Shown here: positions 10,815 through 22,818 of the stretch, one piece after another
How the letters are laid out: each line of letters opens with the position of its first letter
Position numbering within the stretch: position 1 is the first letter of the stretch
Assembly: GCA_020536535.1 (NCBI GenBank)
Contig: JAHLWZ010000711.1
Coordinates: 1,094 to 65,093 of the forward strand
Source of the DNA: Pelomyxa schiedti
Lineage: Eukaryota; Evosea; Pelobiontida; Pelomyxidae
Length of the DNA: 64,000 nt
Direction of reading: 5' to 3'
Translations under genes and position numbers: made by a program
The notes under the pieces: model-generated
The model's database searches: none
Told to the model about the DNA's origin: nothing
Seen by the model: the letters and a program-made list of their open reading frames with translations, nothing else

Positions 10815-11134
10815 AAACTAGGCCCCCGCGTTTTTTCTTTTCGGAACAAGAAGGTGGGGGCCCACAATGGAGTCTGGTAGAGGATTCTTTTTTTTAAATG
10901 CAATGAGAGTGCAGAGCAGTTTTCGAAAGTTTGTTACACACACCTCTGGTAGCCTCCAACAAAACCCTGGGCTTGCTGGAGCGTGATCAGGGTTGTGCAA
11001 ACAACCGATTACAACAAGGCGGATTTATTTTTGATATTCTTATTCGTTTTAAATGGTATGGTTCAATGGTCGAATGGGAAGTACAAGGTTCTATTCTAAA
11101 AAAACAAAATAACAAGGCACTGTTCAAGGTTTTG
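10815..11134. other. Convergent intergenic stretch
   Basis: This 320-bp stretch separates the secreted gene (+) and the USP gene (-), both ending here. It contains a 7-bp inverted repeat GGCCCCC (10821-10827) / GGGGGCC (10856-10862) flanking a T-rich loop just after the plus-strand stop, possibly a 3' UTR hairpin. Nothing else was recognised. Confidence 0.4.
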
Positions 11135-14100
11135 TTATCTTCTGCCTTTTTTTTGTAGTCTTCTGCTCTTTACTGTTTGAGGGGCCTTTCTTGTCCTTGG
11201 GCGTTTTCTGGATGGTGGCTTGAAATCGCTACTGCTGTCATTCCCGTCGGCCTCTGTACTGCTGCTGTCATTGGAGGTGCTGCTGGATGATCCGCTTGAA
11301 GAGCGCGAGGGCTTCCGCCTAACCCGGCTTGTTTGTCGGCGTGGTTTCGTTGCCCTCTTGGTTACGGTGGTAGGGGTATAATCAGAGCTTGAGGTGTTGT
11401 CACTTGAACTTGAGCTTGCACTTGGTGGGTCACGCCTGGCTTGCTTTCTCCCTCCTCTGGGCTTGCTCTTTGTGGGAGCTTCGCATCTTTTGGGTGCAGG
11501 ATCCTTTTTATTGGTGGTACTGGCAGCTCTACTGTGTATAGTTTTGTCTGGAGGATGTTTTCCAACATCACTGTCACTACTGTCACTTTCGCTTCCACTG
11601 TTGCTCTCACTGTCACTTTCGCTTCCACTGTCAGAAATATCTATTCCACTTGAAGACTCACTTTCTGACTCACTGCTATCGGGAGACTCCCCACTAATTG
11701 GTGGTGGCCCATCACATTTTTTGTAAAAGAATATGTAGCCACATTGAGACGCATTTGCCATAACCTGGTCGAGCTGGACCACAGTAGCATAGGCGTCATT
11801 GAAGTGGACCCACTCGCCTGGAACAATGTCAACACTCAATACTTCAAGCAGGCTTGCCACTCTTACCTGCCGAGTGACAGTAGCACGTGTAGTGCCCTTG
11901 GGAAGTTCCTCGGCCTTCATGTATTATTACCCCACACAGCTCATAAAATGGGAGGCTTGAAGCGGATGTTGCGGGTTCTCCGGGATGAAATCTCGATGTA
12001 TTCAGTATAAACGGGAACTTCACAGCAGTAAATATTTTCCTTTTTGAAGTACGGAGCCATTCGAAGCGTTTGAGAACCACACACATTATCTGGAGAAGGT
12101 AAGTGGCAACCCAATATATGATTCATATTGCCTGTGGGAACTTTTGAATAGCCAGTTGTTTTGTGAATTTGGCTCGCTGCTTGCAGTTGTCACACCGCCA
12201 CTTATCGGCGAGTAATTCCTTTTTGTAAAAACTCTTGAAGCACTTGATCAGAGACGATGAGGTGCCCTTGTTGGCTTTAGTGCCACGAGGCTGAACCTTT
12301 GTCCTTGAAGTCCGCCAGTTCTGGTTTGTTGTGGGAATATTCAAGGACAAATCTAAGAAGTGATCCTCCTTGCCTGAGGTGTGGCTGCACCTACTGCATG
12401 TAATCTGGTTAGTGTAAATGTGACTTTGTATCCAAAAAAAGAAAATACAACAAAAAAACTATGAAGGTCGAAATCACAAAAACGAAAATAATAATGAGTT
12501 GTACTGTTGAAATCAATGTGCCATCGAACAAATCAGTGACGGGGTAAGACGTTGATTTGACGTTCTTTGGTAATGCCTTGACAAGTTTTTCATACTCGGT
12601 ACTAAGTTGGTCAAACAAATACACCAGAAACTCCTGGGCATCCTGAAGGGTTTATAAGTGGGGGGCAACCAAGAGGGGATACTTGTTGTTTATAGCTTCG
12701 GAATCGAGGAACAAACTTCCAGAGTGATTCCACAAAAGCCATTGGACTAACAACATTCCATTTTCCGGATTTCATGACTCGTAGTAGTTCGTGTAGTTGT
12801 TGACTGAGTGTCCTTGTTTAAAGAATGAGACTTAGGTTTGAGCAAGTGTGATACTTGTTGGATTTATAGTGGTCTCGTACTGACTGGAAACAGTCTACTG
12901 TGTCCCTTCTTACCAGTACGTTTGGAGAGGGATTGTATTTTGTATTTATGAAATAGTGTTGAAATTCGTCCAAGCATCTGGAAGTGGTGATGATACAGAA
13001 GGTAGAATTGTCGTCATCATACGCTACAGACTGTAAAACACTGTTTATGAAGCACGTATTGCCGAGGTTTCTGAGACCAGTATGACGCGAAAGAACCACT
13101 TGGCGGGGGAGTGCCCGCCTGTTGGAGGATGTTGTTGGTGAAGGAGATATTTCTGGGACTTTTGAGGAGGCCACATGGTGTGGAGGGGTACTGGAACCTG
13201 AAACTGACGCAGGAGGTGGAGTTTTCTTACGATTCGCAAATACCCTCCAAATAGACAATACTTTATGAAGGAGGCTTCGAGAATAGTGTTTGCGAGAAAG
13301 TGCGGTCTTGTCTTTCAACACAAATCTACACCAAGGTCAGGAACGGAATTTTACTATCAACTTCGTTACTTTTCTTCTGAATGCTGAAACACGGAAACTG
13401 TCCTCAAAAGACTGGGTGAGGCATCATCTGCAACTCTATGATTTTGTAAGGTGACATATAATAACGTATGACAACTTGATGGAACTGGAAGCAACAGCTT
13501 GAGTTTTGGAGAGGGATGATACTAGAGCACCAATAGAAGTGGAGGCTAGTTCCGTGTGTGGCGTGGTACTATTACAGGCGAAGCTGTAAATATTCAAGAT
13601 AAGAGACGTCAATAATTAAGAAATTGTGGAGTGAGGCAACCAGTGGCAATTCCACAGATTGATATTCAGTACCAGAGGGTGCTGCGGATGTAAGAAGAAC
13701 GAAGGCAATCAAAATGCATACAGAAGTTTCCTTGAAGTGTTCGTAGGCATGTCCATTTGGACTAAAGAAAGGAAGTTGGAAAAGACGAAAAAGATATGGT
13801 GAAGGGAGTAGTAACCTCAAACAACAAGAAATTGAGCCACAATCCAAACAGCCACAAATACTATCTGTTGTACGACAACCTTAAAAAAAAAAAAAAGGAA
13901 AATTTAATGGGGGAGTAAAGCCCAAAAGGAAAAACGAACTTTGACAAAGCCATTTGGACGGGTTCAACAACTTTCGCGTAACAACCTCCAACACGGAGGC
14001 ACTCTTGAAGTGCAGGCACGGCGTTGAAGCGGAGCCCGATGTCGTTGTGGTAGTTGTTGTTTCTGTACGTGTGGGTGCGTGCAGGGTTTCCGTCTCCCCT

Positions 14101-14171
14101 TGTTGATCCTCTAGATCTACATCCACAAGATCTGCCGCTGTGACGGGCGAGTGGTCCGGTGTGTCTACCAT
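11135..14171 (-). CDS. Ubiquitin-specific protease (USP, C19) with N-terminal UBP zinc finger
   Basis: The gene starts MVDTPDHSPVTAADLVDVDL at 14171. A UBP-type zinc finger follows, split by introns: CLHFKSASVLE, CGCLDCGSISC and PNGHAYEHFKETS. The catalytic core shows the Cys box GLRNLGNTCFINSVLQSV, QDAQEFLVYLFDQL, a structural zinc site (TCSRCSHTSG and WRCDNCKQ), the His box GHYTCYCHS and the closing Asn/Asp segment WVHFNDAYATVV before GYIFFYKKC. All triad residues are present, so it should remove ubiquitin from proteins. The last exon adds about 180 residues: acidic Ser/Asp/Glu repeats followed by a Lys/Arg-rich tail ending at 11135. Some middle exon borders (12.6-12.8 and 13.3-13.5 kb) are approximate. 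Confidence 0.87.
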
Positions 14172-14370
14172 CCAACACGAACGCAGTTGCACAAAAAAGG
14201 AAAGGAAAAATGAAATGAAAACCAAGCGGCAAACATCAGGAAGGAAGGATCTCTGCCAGGGACACAATGATGGTGTTTCTCTCGGCGCAGCACTCACAGT
14301 CCGAGGGTAGCACAGTGTCTCTTGGGGAATCATCAGATCCGAGACAAGTTGGTACCAAGAATTCGGCGAC

Positions 14371-16791
14371 ATGGAACCGGGCCAGGCAGCGACACCTACC
14401 CCACAGAGCACGGGCTCGGCCCCCGGCACTGGCAGCCCCGATCCCGCGGTGCCAGCGGTAGCCGTTGCGCCCCAACAGCTCCCTCCTACTCCGCAGCCGC
14501 AGCCCCAACAGCCCGCCGAAGCCGCCGCGGCAGTCGCCACCTCCACCTCCACAACCACTCCCTCTAGTTCCATCATCAGCACCACCACTACAACCACCAG
14601 CAGTGCCTCCACAGCGCAGAGCGCGGCGGCCCCCTCGCCGCCGTCGCTCCCGGCCGCCCCGCCTGCCCCGTCACCTTCGCCATCGCCTCTGCCGCCTCCT
14701 GCCCCTACATCGACCCCTACCCCCACGCCCACGCCCACGCCCACCGCCGCCCCTGCGACGACAACCACAGCCACGACTACCGCCACCACAACGACGTCAA
14801 GCGTGGGGGATAACGCCACCCCCAGCAGCAGCAGTAGCACCAAGGGCGGGGAGCCCGCTGCCCCACCGCAATCACACCACAGACAGCAGCAGCCACCACC
14901 ACCACCACAACAGCAGGCACACAGCCATCACCATCACCAGGCGCCCCCGGCTCACAAAGGCAGTGGTAGCAGTAGCAGTAGCGGTGGCGGTGGCGGCGGT
15001 GGTGTGGGAGGCACGGGAGGAGAGAGAGGGGAGAGACGTCACAGCCAATCTGCCCACCCCTCCTCCGCCACATTGTCCTCGTCATCGCATAAGGCGTCTT
15101 CTTCTGCTCCGGCGTCGTCTACAGCGACGGCAGCGGCCCCGTCTGTTGGAAAGATTTTACCCGAGTGTGTATCTCTGTATCTTTTATGATGTGTTCTATT
15201 TATGCTTACTGGATCTAAAAAAAAAAAAAAAAGATCAAAGTTGAACCCTAAGGAAGACTTAATTTGTCCACAGCACTACTTGAACCGTTTGCCGGATTTA
15301 CCTTTTGATCCAAAACGGCTCATTTCCTCTTTTGACCCAAACATGTAATTCTCTATTTAGTTATGCCTTGCTTTTTTTTGTGGATGACAATAGGTTTCAG
15401 GTTTGTGAAATACCACACTACATCCCTAGAGAAAACGTACAAGAGACCCCTCGTGTGTGCACCTGATGTTGGTGTCACCATAGATCTTCTAGATCCGCAC
15501 TCCTTATTAAATGCTCATCTCACATACAGTGTGTGTTGACTGGCTCGTTTACTAGGGTCTAATTTTTACGTTTAGATTCTCCCCTTGACCCTGAAGATGC
15601 TGCTATTTGTCCTCCAGAGTGAGTCTATTTCTACTCCCATCGATACCATATTGGAACGAGATCTGACAATTTGTGCCACAGAACACCGGAAATCGCCCAA
15701 GCAAAACCCAAAATACCACCTTCCCCTTCTATGATTACTTCTTCTGGAGGGAGTTCTGCAGCCTCGCAAAAATCAAAATCTGCTCCCCACGTAACAGTGG
15801 AAGATCAGTCACGCAGGTTGGTATTTTTTTCCCTTTCTTGTTTTTTTTACATCACTTCAAGGCAACAACCTCAGGCAGAAAAACTGGATCTAGACGCCAA
15901 AATAAGGTAATGACATGGCCAATGGCTACACTAACAAGGATAGAATTATCGATGATACATTCAAAGCCATGGAGAACTTTAATCCAGTACACCCAACTGA
16001 CCCTCATCTCACTGTAGAAGAAGTGTATACCATAGTCCCTACTATCGCAATACCTGGTGTATCGTAAGTATACCTTTTGTTTGAAAACTTATTGTAACAC
16101 TACTTAGATACCAGCAGTTCGTTTTTGATGATGACCCTGCAACTTGTGACCTACCTGAAAACGATGACGAAGCATCCGCGGCAAGAACAATGCTCTCACA
16201 TTCAGAACTCCTAGAGACTGGCAGATTCCCGCTAATGAAGACGTTCACACCCGAAACAGAGTTACCTCCAAGCCAGCAAGTTGGCTACTTAGCACACATG
16301 GTACCGGCAACCAGAACTCAAACAGACCCTGAGGTTATAATCCCCCCCTTTTTTCACACCACTTATTGGTGGCAGGTTGATGAATATTCTTGGGTCAAGG
16401 AATATCAATGGAAAGTGAAATCAGTTGGAACTGTATTGTCCCTTTTCGTTAAATAACGTTTGGGAAATGCTTAAACACACTCAAAAACCACGCAGAATAT
16501 AATGATATTCGTACTTGGGCCACCACCTCCACCCCTAAACATGGATAAAGTAATGGACCCTCTTATCACAACAGAGCAAATGGATGAGACCCCATTAGTG
16601 GTTCAGTATCTGGGTCTATCCAAGAAAGTAGAAGTCAGCAAAGTAGCAAGAGTATGTACATACAAATCATCTTTCAAGTAACCAACAACACTCACATTAT
16701 CCCATGATAGACCAACCTGGAGAACTTGAGGCAACACCCTCGGCCAGAGAAAGTTGTGGTTCACCAGTGTAGCATGTCAGGATTCGTCTAG
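14371..16791 (+). CDS. PAF1: RNA polymerase II-associated factor 1 (Paf1 complex subunit)
   Basis: Paf1 is the scaffold of the elongation complex that supports H2B ubiquitination and transcription through chromatin. The first exon (14371 to about 15165) encodes about 265 low-complexity residues, Pro/Ser/Thr/Gln/His-rich, that are not part of the family core. The conserved part starts in the next exons: [70 protein letters not shown] and [15 protein letters not shown], followed by [16 protein letters not shown]. The acidic tail found in animals is absent, and the frame ends SMSGFV at 16791. It is head to head with the USP gene, with 199 bp between the two start codons. Confidence 0.87.
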
Positions 16792-16924
16792 TTTCTCGTA
16801 GAACCCGCCGGGGTTTGATGCCAAACAAACAGAGCGAAACAAAAAAAAATGAAAAGGGAAGAATTGCCCCCAAGATCTGATCTTTCAAAAAACAAACAAA
16901 CAAACAACTGGTGGTTGAAGGGTG

Positions 16925-18334
16925 ATGGGGTGTTGCGAAAGTGACATGGGAGGTAGTGGCGGTGGTGGGCACTCGTCGTCATCTTCATCATATTCGTTCC
17001 ATCCTATAACAAATCAGTACAAGACTCTCGAAGAAGTGCAAAATGGTGAGTTTTTTGTCTTTGGTTGTTACCCTTTTACTGACCATTTGGTAGCATTGAG
17101 GGCGGCAGGATTGGAGTGCGTTTCTTCCTTTTTTTTGGTTTTTTTCTTTCTTCCTGCAAGAAACTAACTTAGATCCAAAAGGAGTTCTAACCTTGTGCTT
17201 GGCATCGACTACACTAAGAGTAATGAAGAGACAGGTTCTCCACCCTTTCGATGAAATATGTGGAGTAATCTCCTCCCAGGAAAGAGAAGCTTTGGTGGCC
17301 GCTGCTTGCATTCTTTGCTGCCTGGAGCACTTAACCCCTATCAACAAGTCATCAGTATTGTAGCGAGGACCCTTTCTGCCTTTGATGATGATGGGGTAAG
17401 TCTCAACTCTATTTTCACTGTGCTTACATGTCATTTTAAAAAAGCTCATCCCTGTAAGTTTTCTGTATTACTGTAAGGTTGGTACACTTGATATACCTTT
17501 TATTAGGTTTACGGGTTTGGAGATCAATCAACTGGTACGTTGAACAGTCGTTGTTCAATTCTCATTCAATAAACAGGTGATCGAGCTGTATTCCCCTTCA
17601 ATGCAGAAGAAAAGCCTTGCAATGGCCTCGAGTATGTAGTCTTCCATTTATCACAGATGCTTACCATTAAACTAGTGAAGTACTCCGCAGATATACAGAA
17701 ATAACTCCAAAAGTAGTCCTCTACGGCCCAACTTCGTTTGCCCCTCTCATATACAAGACGCTCGAAATTGTGAGAAGGACTAAGCAATATCACATTTTGG
17801 TGATGTGTGTGCCCCAAATTTTAGATTATTTCATTAAATGAAATCACAGTATTGCGGATGGACAAGGTACCCAGTGACTCAAAAACCTCACAGATAGATT
17901 CTCACTCCCTCTCAGTTAACGACAAAGGAGCAACTGCCCGTGCCATTGTTGAGGCTTCAAGATACCCTATGAGCATTGTGATGGTTGGAGTTGGTGATGG
18001 CCCGTGGGAGATTATGAAAGGTTCACCTTTGCCACTTTTTTGAAGTCTAAGAAGAAAGCTAGAGTTTGATGACGGTTTGTCTGCACGAAAGTTTGACAAC
18101 TTCCAGTTTGTTCCATTCAATGAAATCATGACCAAGCCCCACGTCGAGAACTACGAAGTAGAATTTGCCATCAATGCACTGACAGAAATTCCTGGTATAC
18201 TTACCTTCCCCTATCCAGTTACTTTCTAACCTCTTTTTCCCTTTCCCTTCTACAGAGGTATCTCCCTTTTCCTCTCATCCCTTCCTCACACCACATAGCA
18301 ATACGCCGCAATACGGAAATTGCATTATATTTGA
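16925..18334 (+). CDS. RGLG/copine-type vWA-domain protein, probably N-myristoylated
   Basis: ATG at 16925 gives [10 protein letters not shown], a strong candidate for Gly-2 myristoylation with adjacent palmitoylated cysteines. The copine-type vWA domain follows: [31 protein letters not shown] (MIDAS D-x-T-x-S), [55 protein letters not shown] and [14 protein letters not shown]. The family includes plant RGLG ubiquitin ligases, whose RING finger follows the vWA domain; no RING is seen here, so membrane-associated binding is the safer role. The end reads best as [21 protein letters not shown], which requires only two bases (18256-18257) between two introns (see findings). Confidence 0.83.
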
Positions 18335-18530
18335 TGTAACAAAAAAAAAACCATCTTATCAAACAGCTGTTTCTCTTTTTTTTTTTTCAGTTGTGAATTA
18401 ATTTATAAGTGGTGTGCCTGTTTTGGGGTCCAGGTCTGTGTTTTAATGAGAGGAGGAAGGAGGGGGGAGGGTGTGGCATCATTATAGTTGGTTACACCTC
18501 CTCCTTGTTCCTTCCTCCCTCAAGCACCAG
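18335..18530. other. Non-coding part of a convergent intergenic region
   Basis: The sequence after the RGLG-like stop has T-runs and a purine-rich GGAGGAAGGAGGGGGGAGG tract near 18450-18468. No gene is seen. The whole gap between the RGLG-like and VIT-vWA genes runs to 19145; apart from the ncRNA candidate, nothing coding was supported in it. Confidence 0.4.
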
Positions 18531-18640
18531 AAAAAAAAAAAAAAAGCTGCCGGTGAGGCCGTAGGCCCCGGATTGGATCTCGCACCCTGTGGGTCATGGA
18601 ACAAACGCTCAACACAACTCCGCCACTAGTGCGCCGGCAG
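18531..18640 (-). ncRNA. Candidate Pol III transcript or tRNA-derived (SINE-like) element
   Basis: Read on the minus strand, a 94-nt segment (18640 to 18547) is closed by a perfect 7-bp stem, CTGCCGG with CCGGCAG, and is immediately followed by 15 T's, a classic Pol III terminator. Inside are an A-box-like CACTAGTGGCGGAG and a B-box-like GGGTGCGAGATCC (consensus GGTTCGANTCC). It does not fold as a normal tRNA by eye and no anticodon arm is evident. It could be a tRNA-derived SINE, a small structured RNA, or chance. Confidence 0.3.
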
Positions 18641-19145
18641 AAGCTTACTCGAACCTCCTCAATGGAAACGGGTTTCCTAGCGTTAAAATTATATAAAATA
18701 AAAACAAAAGACAATAACACAAAACACCTTTGAGGAGGCTCGAGCAGAGTAGGATACTGATGCAGTTGCGTAGCTGCCTTGAGCGTCTGTTCTATAAGTA
18801 TGCAAGCCTCGGGGAGCCAGTTCGGCGTCACGCCCACCGGTTTTTTTTTTTTAAACTATTTTTAGCTTGAAAACCAGACGCAGAACACCAGGTGGTTTTC
18901 ATCCTCCAATTGTGTGATTCGTGCATGCAGTTCTCTGATTTCTTCTTTTTGAAAACACAAAGTGTGTGAGTGAGGTGTGTGCACAAAGTTAACTGGTTTC
19001 TACCTTGTCTCCCATCATTGCTTCTGCTGCTGATGAGGATTCCACCACCTTCTTCAAGAGGTTTGTACACCAAGAGGTGGTGGTGGCATGTGCCACTAGA
19101 ACACTTGGAAATTCATTTGGAAACAAGCAAAGGCTTATTTATTGG
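18641..19145. other. Non-coding remainder of the intergenic region, with T-tract
   Basis: No reading frame here shows coding character. It contains T12-type tracts near 18841 and probably the 3' UTR of the VIT-vWA gene, which ends at 19146 on the minus strand. Confidence 0.4.
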
Positions 19146-22100
19146 CTACAAAACACCATGGGCAGTCAAATAGTTTGTGGCCAGTTGAAGCACAACACTG
19201 GTGTTGCCTTCAATACACCCAGGGCATACATCAAATCCACAAGGAGTGCAGTGATAAACGCTTGTGAAGGAAGCTCCACTGGATGTACCACAAAGGTCAC
19301 ATGAGTAGCTGTGTAAAAGGGTAAGTGGGATGTTTGTTGAGTTAGGGTTTTTTTTTTACCCATTACTGTATCCACTGTTCTCTTTGATCATTGCTGATTG
19401 TGTTGTGTCCATCAGAGTGTGTCCCTTTCTGCACACGGCGGTGCTTGGAGCCAGTGCCCGTAGTGCCTCTGTAATCTCTGTTGTTGCCCCCTGGAGGAAC
19501 CGAAGAATGTCCGGTTCATAAGGCTTCCAGTGAACCTGTATTGAACATTAAGTTTTGGTGGGAAAAAGACCCTTGGTTTTGAGGAAAAAGACACGCACGG
19601 ATTCGTATTCATAGGGGTATTTCCTCCTCAGGAAAACGAGTACTAGGGCAGTCATCCACACCACGTGGGAGTCTTTTACACTGGCCAGGCAGGCTGGGAT
19701 TTCTGGAACTGCAAATTTGAGACCGAATTCTTTCTGGGGTGCCATAGGTTGAACGTGAGAAATAGTTGGAAATATAGAAATACTGAGATCGGGTCGGCGT
19801 ACCATAAGTTTGAGGCTCGGCTTCCATGAATTATTAGATGGCAATCTTAATTTCATTATATCGGGTGATTTGGGAGCTTTTTGCACAAGTTAGAAGGAGT
19901 GTGTTTGGTTAGTACACTTACGAGGCACATATGTTGTTGCAGAGCTTCTAGAATAATAGGCCTGAGGAGCAGCACAACAGGGCGTGGCGGAATAGCAGGC
20001 CATAGAATGAGTAGGAGGAGGAGCGCAAGCTCTAATAGCACAACAGCCCATGCTCATGGCATATGCTTGTGGTTGTGGTTGTGCCGCTTGTGCTCGGAGT
20101 GCCTGTGCTCGCGCCGCCTGTACCTGCATTTCCTGCTGGTGTCGCCGTTTCTCCCGCTCAGTTACTAATCATTGTAATAAAAATCATGTTAGTGCACCAA
20201 AAAAAAAAAAGATGTAGTACCTGTTTCAAACTGTATGGGTAGCATGGATGAAGTGGCTGCATCATCCCTGCGCTCAACAGCCACGAAAGAGGTGCAATTA
20301 GACAGTATGTTGTACCTAAAAAACAGTTATCAATGAATACTGTGAATACCGTTAATACTTGCAGCTTAGTTCTACGGTTTTTCGACGTACTTCTTCACTC
20401 GATGGGTGAGCCCCGTTTGCATGCATGAAACTTCTGCTCTCCTCTAAATCTCTTGATTTTTTTTTTAGCAGCTAGCACTCCCAGTATAGGGTTGGTCATA
20501 CCTTATTACAGAACGAGTGAACATGGAAAAGAGTTGCGCGCCACTCGTTATCTTTTCTGAATCAACATGTACACTGATGGAGATTGGGGTTTTCCCAGCC
20601 ATTGCGGTTAGGGTGACATTTGATGAACCCATCTAAAAAAGAAATTATTCTAATAAAGATTGGGGAGGCCAAAACCATTCCAGTAGGAGCATATCCATAC
20701 ACGATAATTCTGGAGCCTGAGAAAACAGGTGGCAGGATAAATGGAGTTTGTTCCACATTCAAGGTACCCCAATTGCAAGAAATCTTGGTGTTGTAAGAAT
20801 GACAGGGGAATAAAACTTTCATAAACATTCGAGAGAGCTGGTTTGAGGGAGGCTGAGAGTTGTTGCATCACTTGATTACTAAGCCGGGATACATCCTTCA
20901 CAATATCGTATTCCCCTTCTCCTGCTTTTGCAATTCCACGAACAAGGGCAATATCAACGGACTGGAGAGGAATAAGGAACGTAAGCAATGGAAATAAAGA
21001 AACTCACACTTCCGATACCAAAAGTAAACACGCGAGTGGTCTCTGCGTTTTTACGAACTAAATTGAAACATTCGTCACGGGACTCCACTGCACAATGTGA
21101 GTATAATAGAATATTTTCCAGAAGAGCAAACCCGCCCCATCTGTGAGGATGAAAAGTTGTCTTGGTACTCCCTCCTGTAACTTTCCCTAAAGCAACTTGA
21201 GCCAATGGACTTGAAAGTCGTTGAGTACCTGAAAAATGTGTTGCAGAGGCTTAACCAAATTAGTCCCACCTACAAAAATTTTTGTACAATAAGCTTAGTG
21301 GATTGTGGAAAAAAGTGTACCCATGTCTGCTTCGATCTCATCAACGTGGTTTAGTGCTGCCTGCATGACTGAATCGCTGTAGGGGGCACTTGATTCAAAC
21401 ATCGCTCTCCAGTCAGACCCAAACTCAATGATGTTGAAGACAACTGAATGGGGCATACTAAAATGAAAGGTTGAGTGTGTTGGAGGTTGTGCTATAAGGG
21501 TACATTCGTAGAAAGTTCCTGAGGGTCTCTTTGGCTATACACTTTGTTAGATTTTTTCGTAGTTTCCAAACAAACCATTTGCAATGCTCACTCCCTCCAT
21601 TGAACCAGAGCAATCTACCAAGAAGATCATTTCAGAGAGCACAGGTCCTTCAATTTGCGGTGAAAAGGTTACCATGACAACTTTTTCTGCACCACTTCCC
21701 TGCTGTACACTATACATAGGCCTGAAAAAGTGTGAATTGCTATCCAGAAATTTGTCAATGGAACGTACAACTTAGGTTGTGCCGGCGTGATGTATATTTC
21801 AAGATCTTGCAACGATGTGGTATTTGAGAGGGGCTGAAGGGTCGCTAAAGCTGTCAATGGACCAGTGGAGTGAACCTCAAATGTATGGGTTGGAGAAGTT
21901 ACTCTGTCAATTCCAGTTGATATCTCTATGACCTGTTATTTTTTTTCTGAGTAAACTTATGTACCTATCTGTGCCTGGAGTGCAAAGTTTGGAAGGATCC
22001 CGGGGATAGCATCAGCCTTTGGCAACACGATTTTTATCTAGTTATACACTTAGTACCAAGAAAAGAATACGGAATGTGAGGACACCTGCCCATCTTGGGA

Positions 22101-22639
22101 AACAACAGCCTCAGTTATGTACTTGAGATTCAATTTTACAGACTTCCCAGGTGGAAGGTTTCCAATATTAATTGTGAATATCTTCATTTCATCTAGGGGG
22201 AAACAAAAAAATGTCAGTCAGAATAACCCCATCAACCAAGCAAACGACCTTTTTTTGTTTCCTCAAGCAGATAACCACCACCACCAGAGGCAATGGCATC
22301 ATCATATGTATTCCTTGCCTGCTCCTTCTCCATCACCTTTGCGGTAACCACTCTGGAGTCTATTTCCGCAGAGAATCCACACACAGAAGAGTTCTCTTGA
22401 ATCATAAACTCATAGACCGCCTCAACAGGAGCACTCCCATTGTTCACAAAAATCTGGTCACATCGGAACAAAATCAGCAAATTGCTGTCAAACCCAAAAA
22501 AAAACCCACCAAAACAAAAGGGAGAGACGGCTTTCACCTGTGTAAAAGTGACGCTGAGACTGTAGTCAGTGACCACCAGGTCGTAGTTTACATCGCTGAG
22601 TGACACACCCGCACCCCTGATACTCCCGCAACGGAACAT
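19146..22639 (-). CDS. VIT and vWA domain protein with C-terminal zinc-binding domain
   Basis: The protein starts MFRCGSIRGAGVSLSDVNYD at 22639 and opens with a VIT domain: FVNNGSAPVEAVYEF, VMEKEQARNTYDDAIASGG and FTINIGNLPPGKSVKLNLKY. A vWA domain with an intact MIDAS start follows, MIFLVDCSGSMEGVSI, then RVFTFGIGS. Further on, SNCTSFVAVERR is a block usual after vWA in the inter-alpha-trypsin/PARP4-like amoebozoan proteins. An Ala/Gln-rich segment and a helical block (VVWMTALVLVFLRRKYPYEY) lead to a C-terminal Cys/His domain: CRKGHTLMD, YSCDLCGTSSGASFTS and HCTPCGFDVCPGCIEG. That last domain resembles C1/ZZ-type zinc fingers. Many exons are short, so internal splice sites are approximate. 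Cellular role unknown. Confidence 0.8.
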
Positions 22640-22818
22640 AGTTGTCTTTTCGGTTGTGATAGTTTTTTGGTTCCCAAGTTGGGAGGTCGCATTTTGGTTT
22701 TTCGAAAAGACGTTGAGATTTCGGTTTCTGTTCAGAAAAAGGGGAACGGTGACTGGGTCTGGTGCCTAGAGGCAACAATGGGGTTTTTGTTTGCTTAGTA
22801 TCCAAACATTGTGTGTGT

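Noticed and set aside
14200-14843. Upstream part of a 320-codon minus-strand frame across PAF1
   Set aside because: Only the part below 14171 belongs to the USP gene; above that it is antisense to the PAF1 low-complexity exon and Val/Gly-rich as expected for that shadow.
19005-19304. Plus-strand 99-codon frame
   Set aside because: It is antisense to the Cys/His-rich final exons of the VIT-vWA gene, which fit a zinc domain much better.
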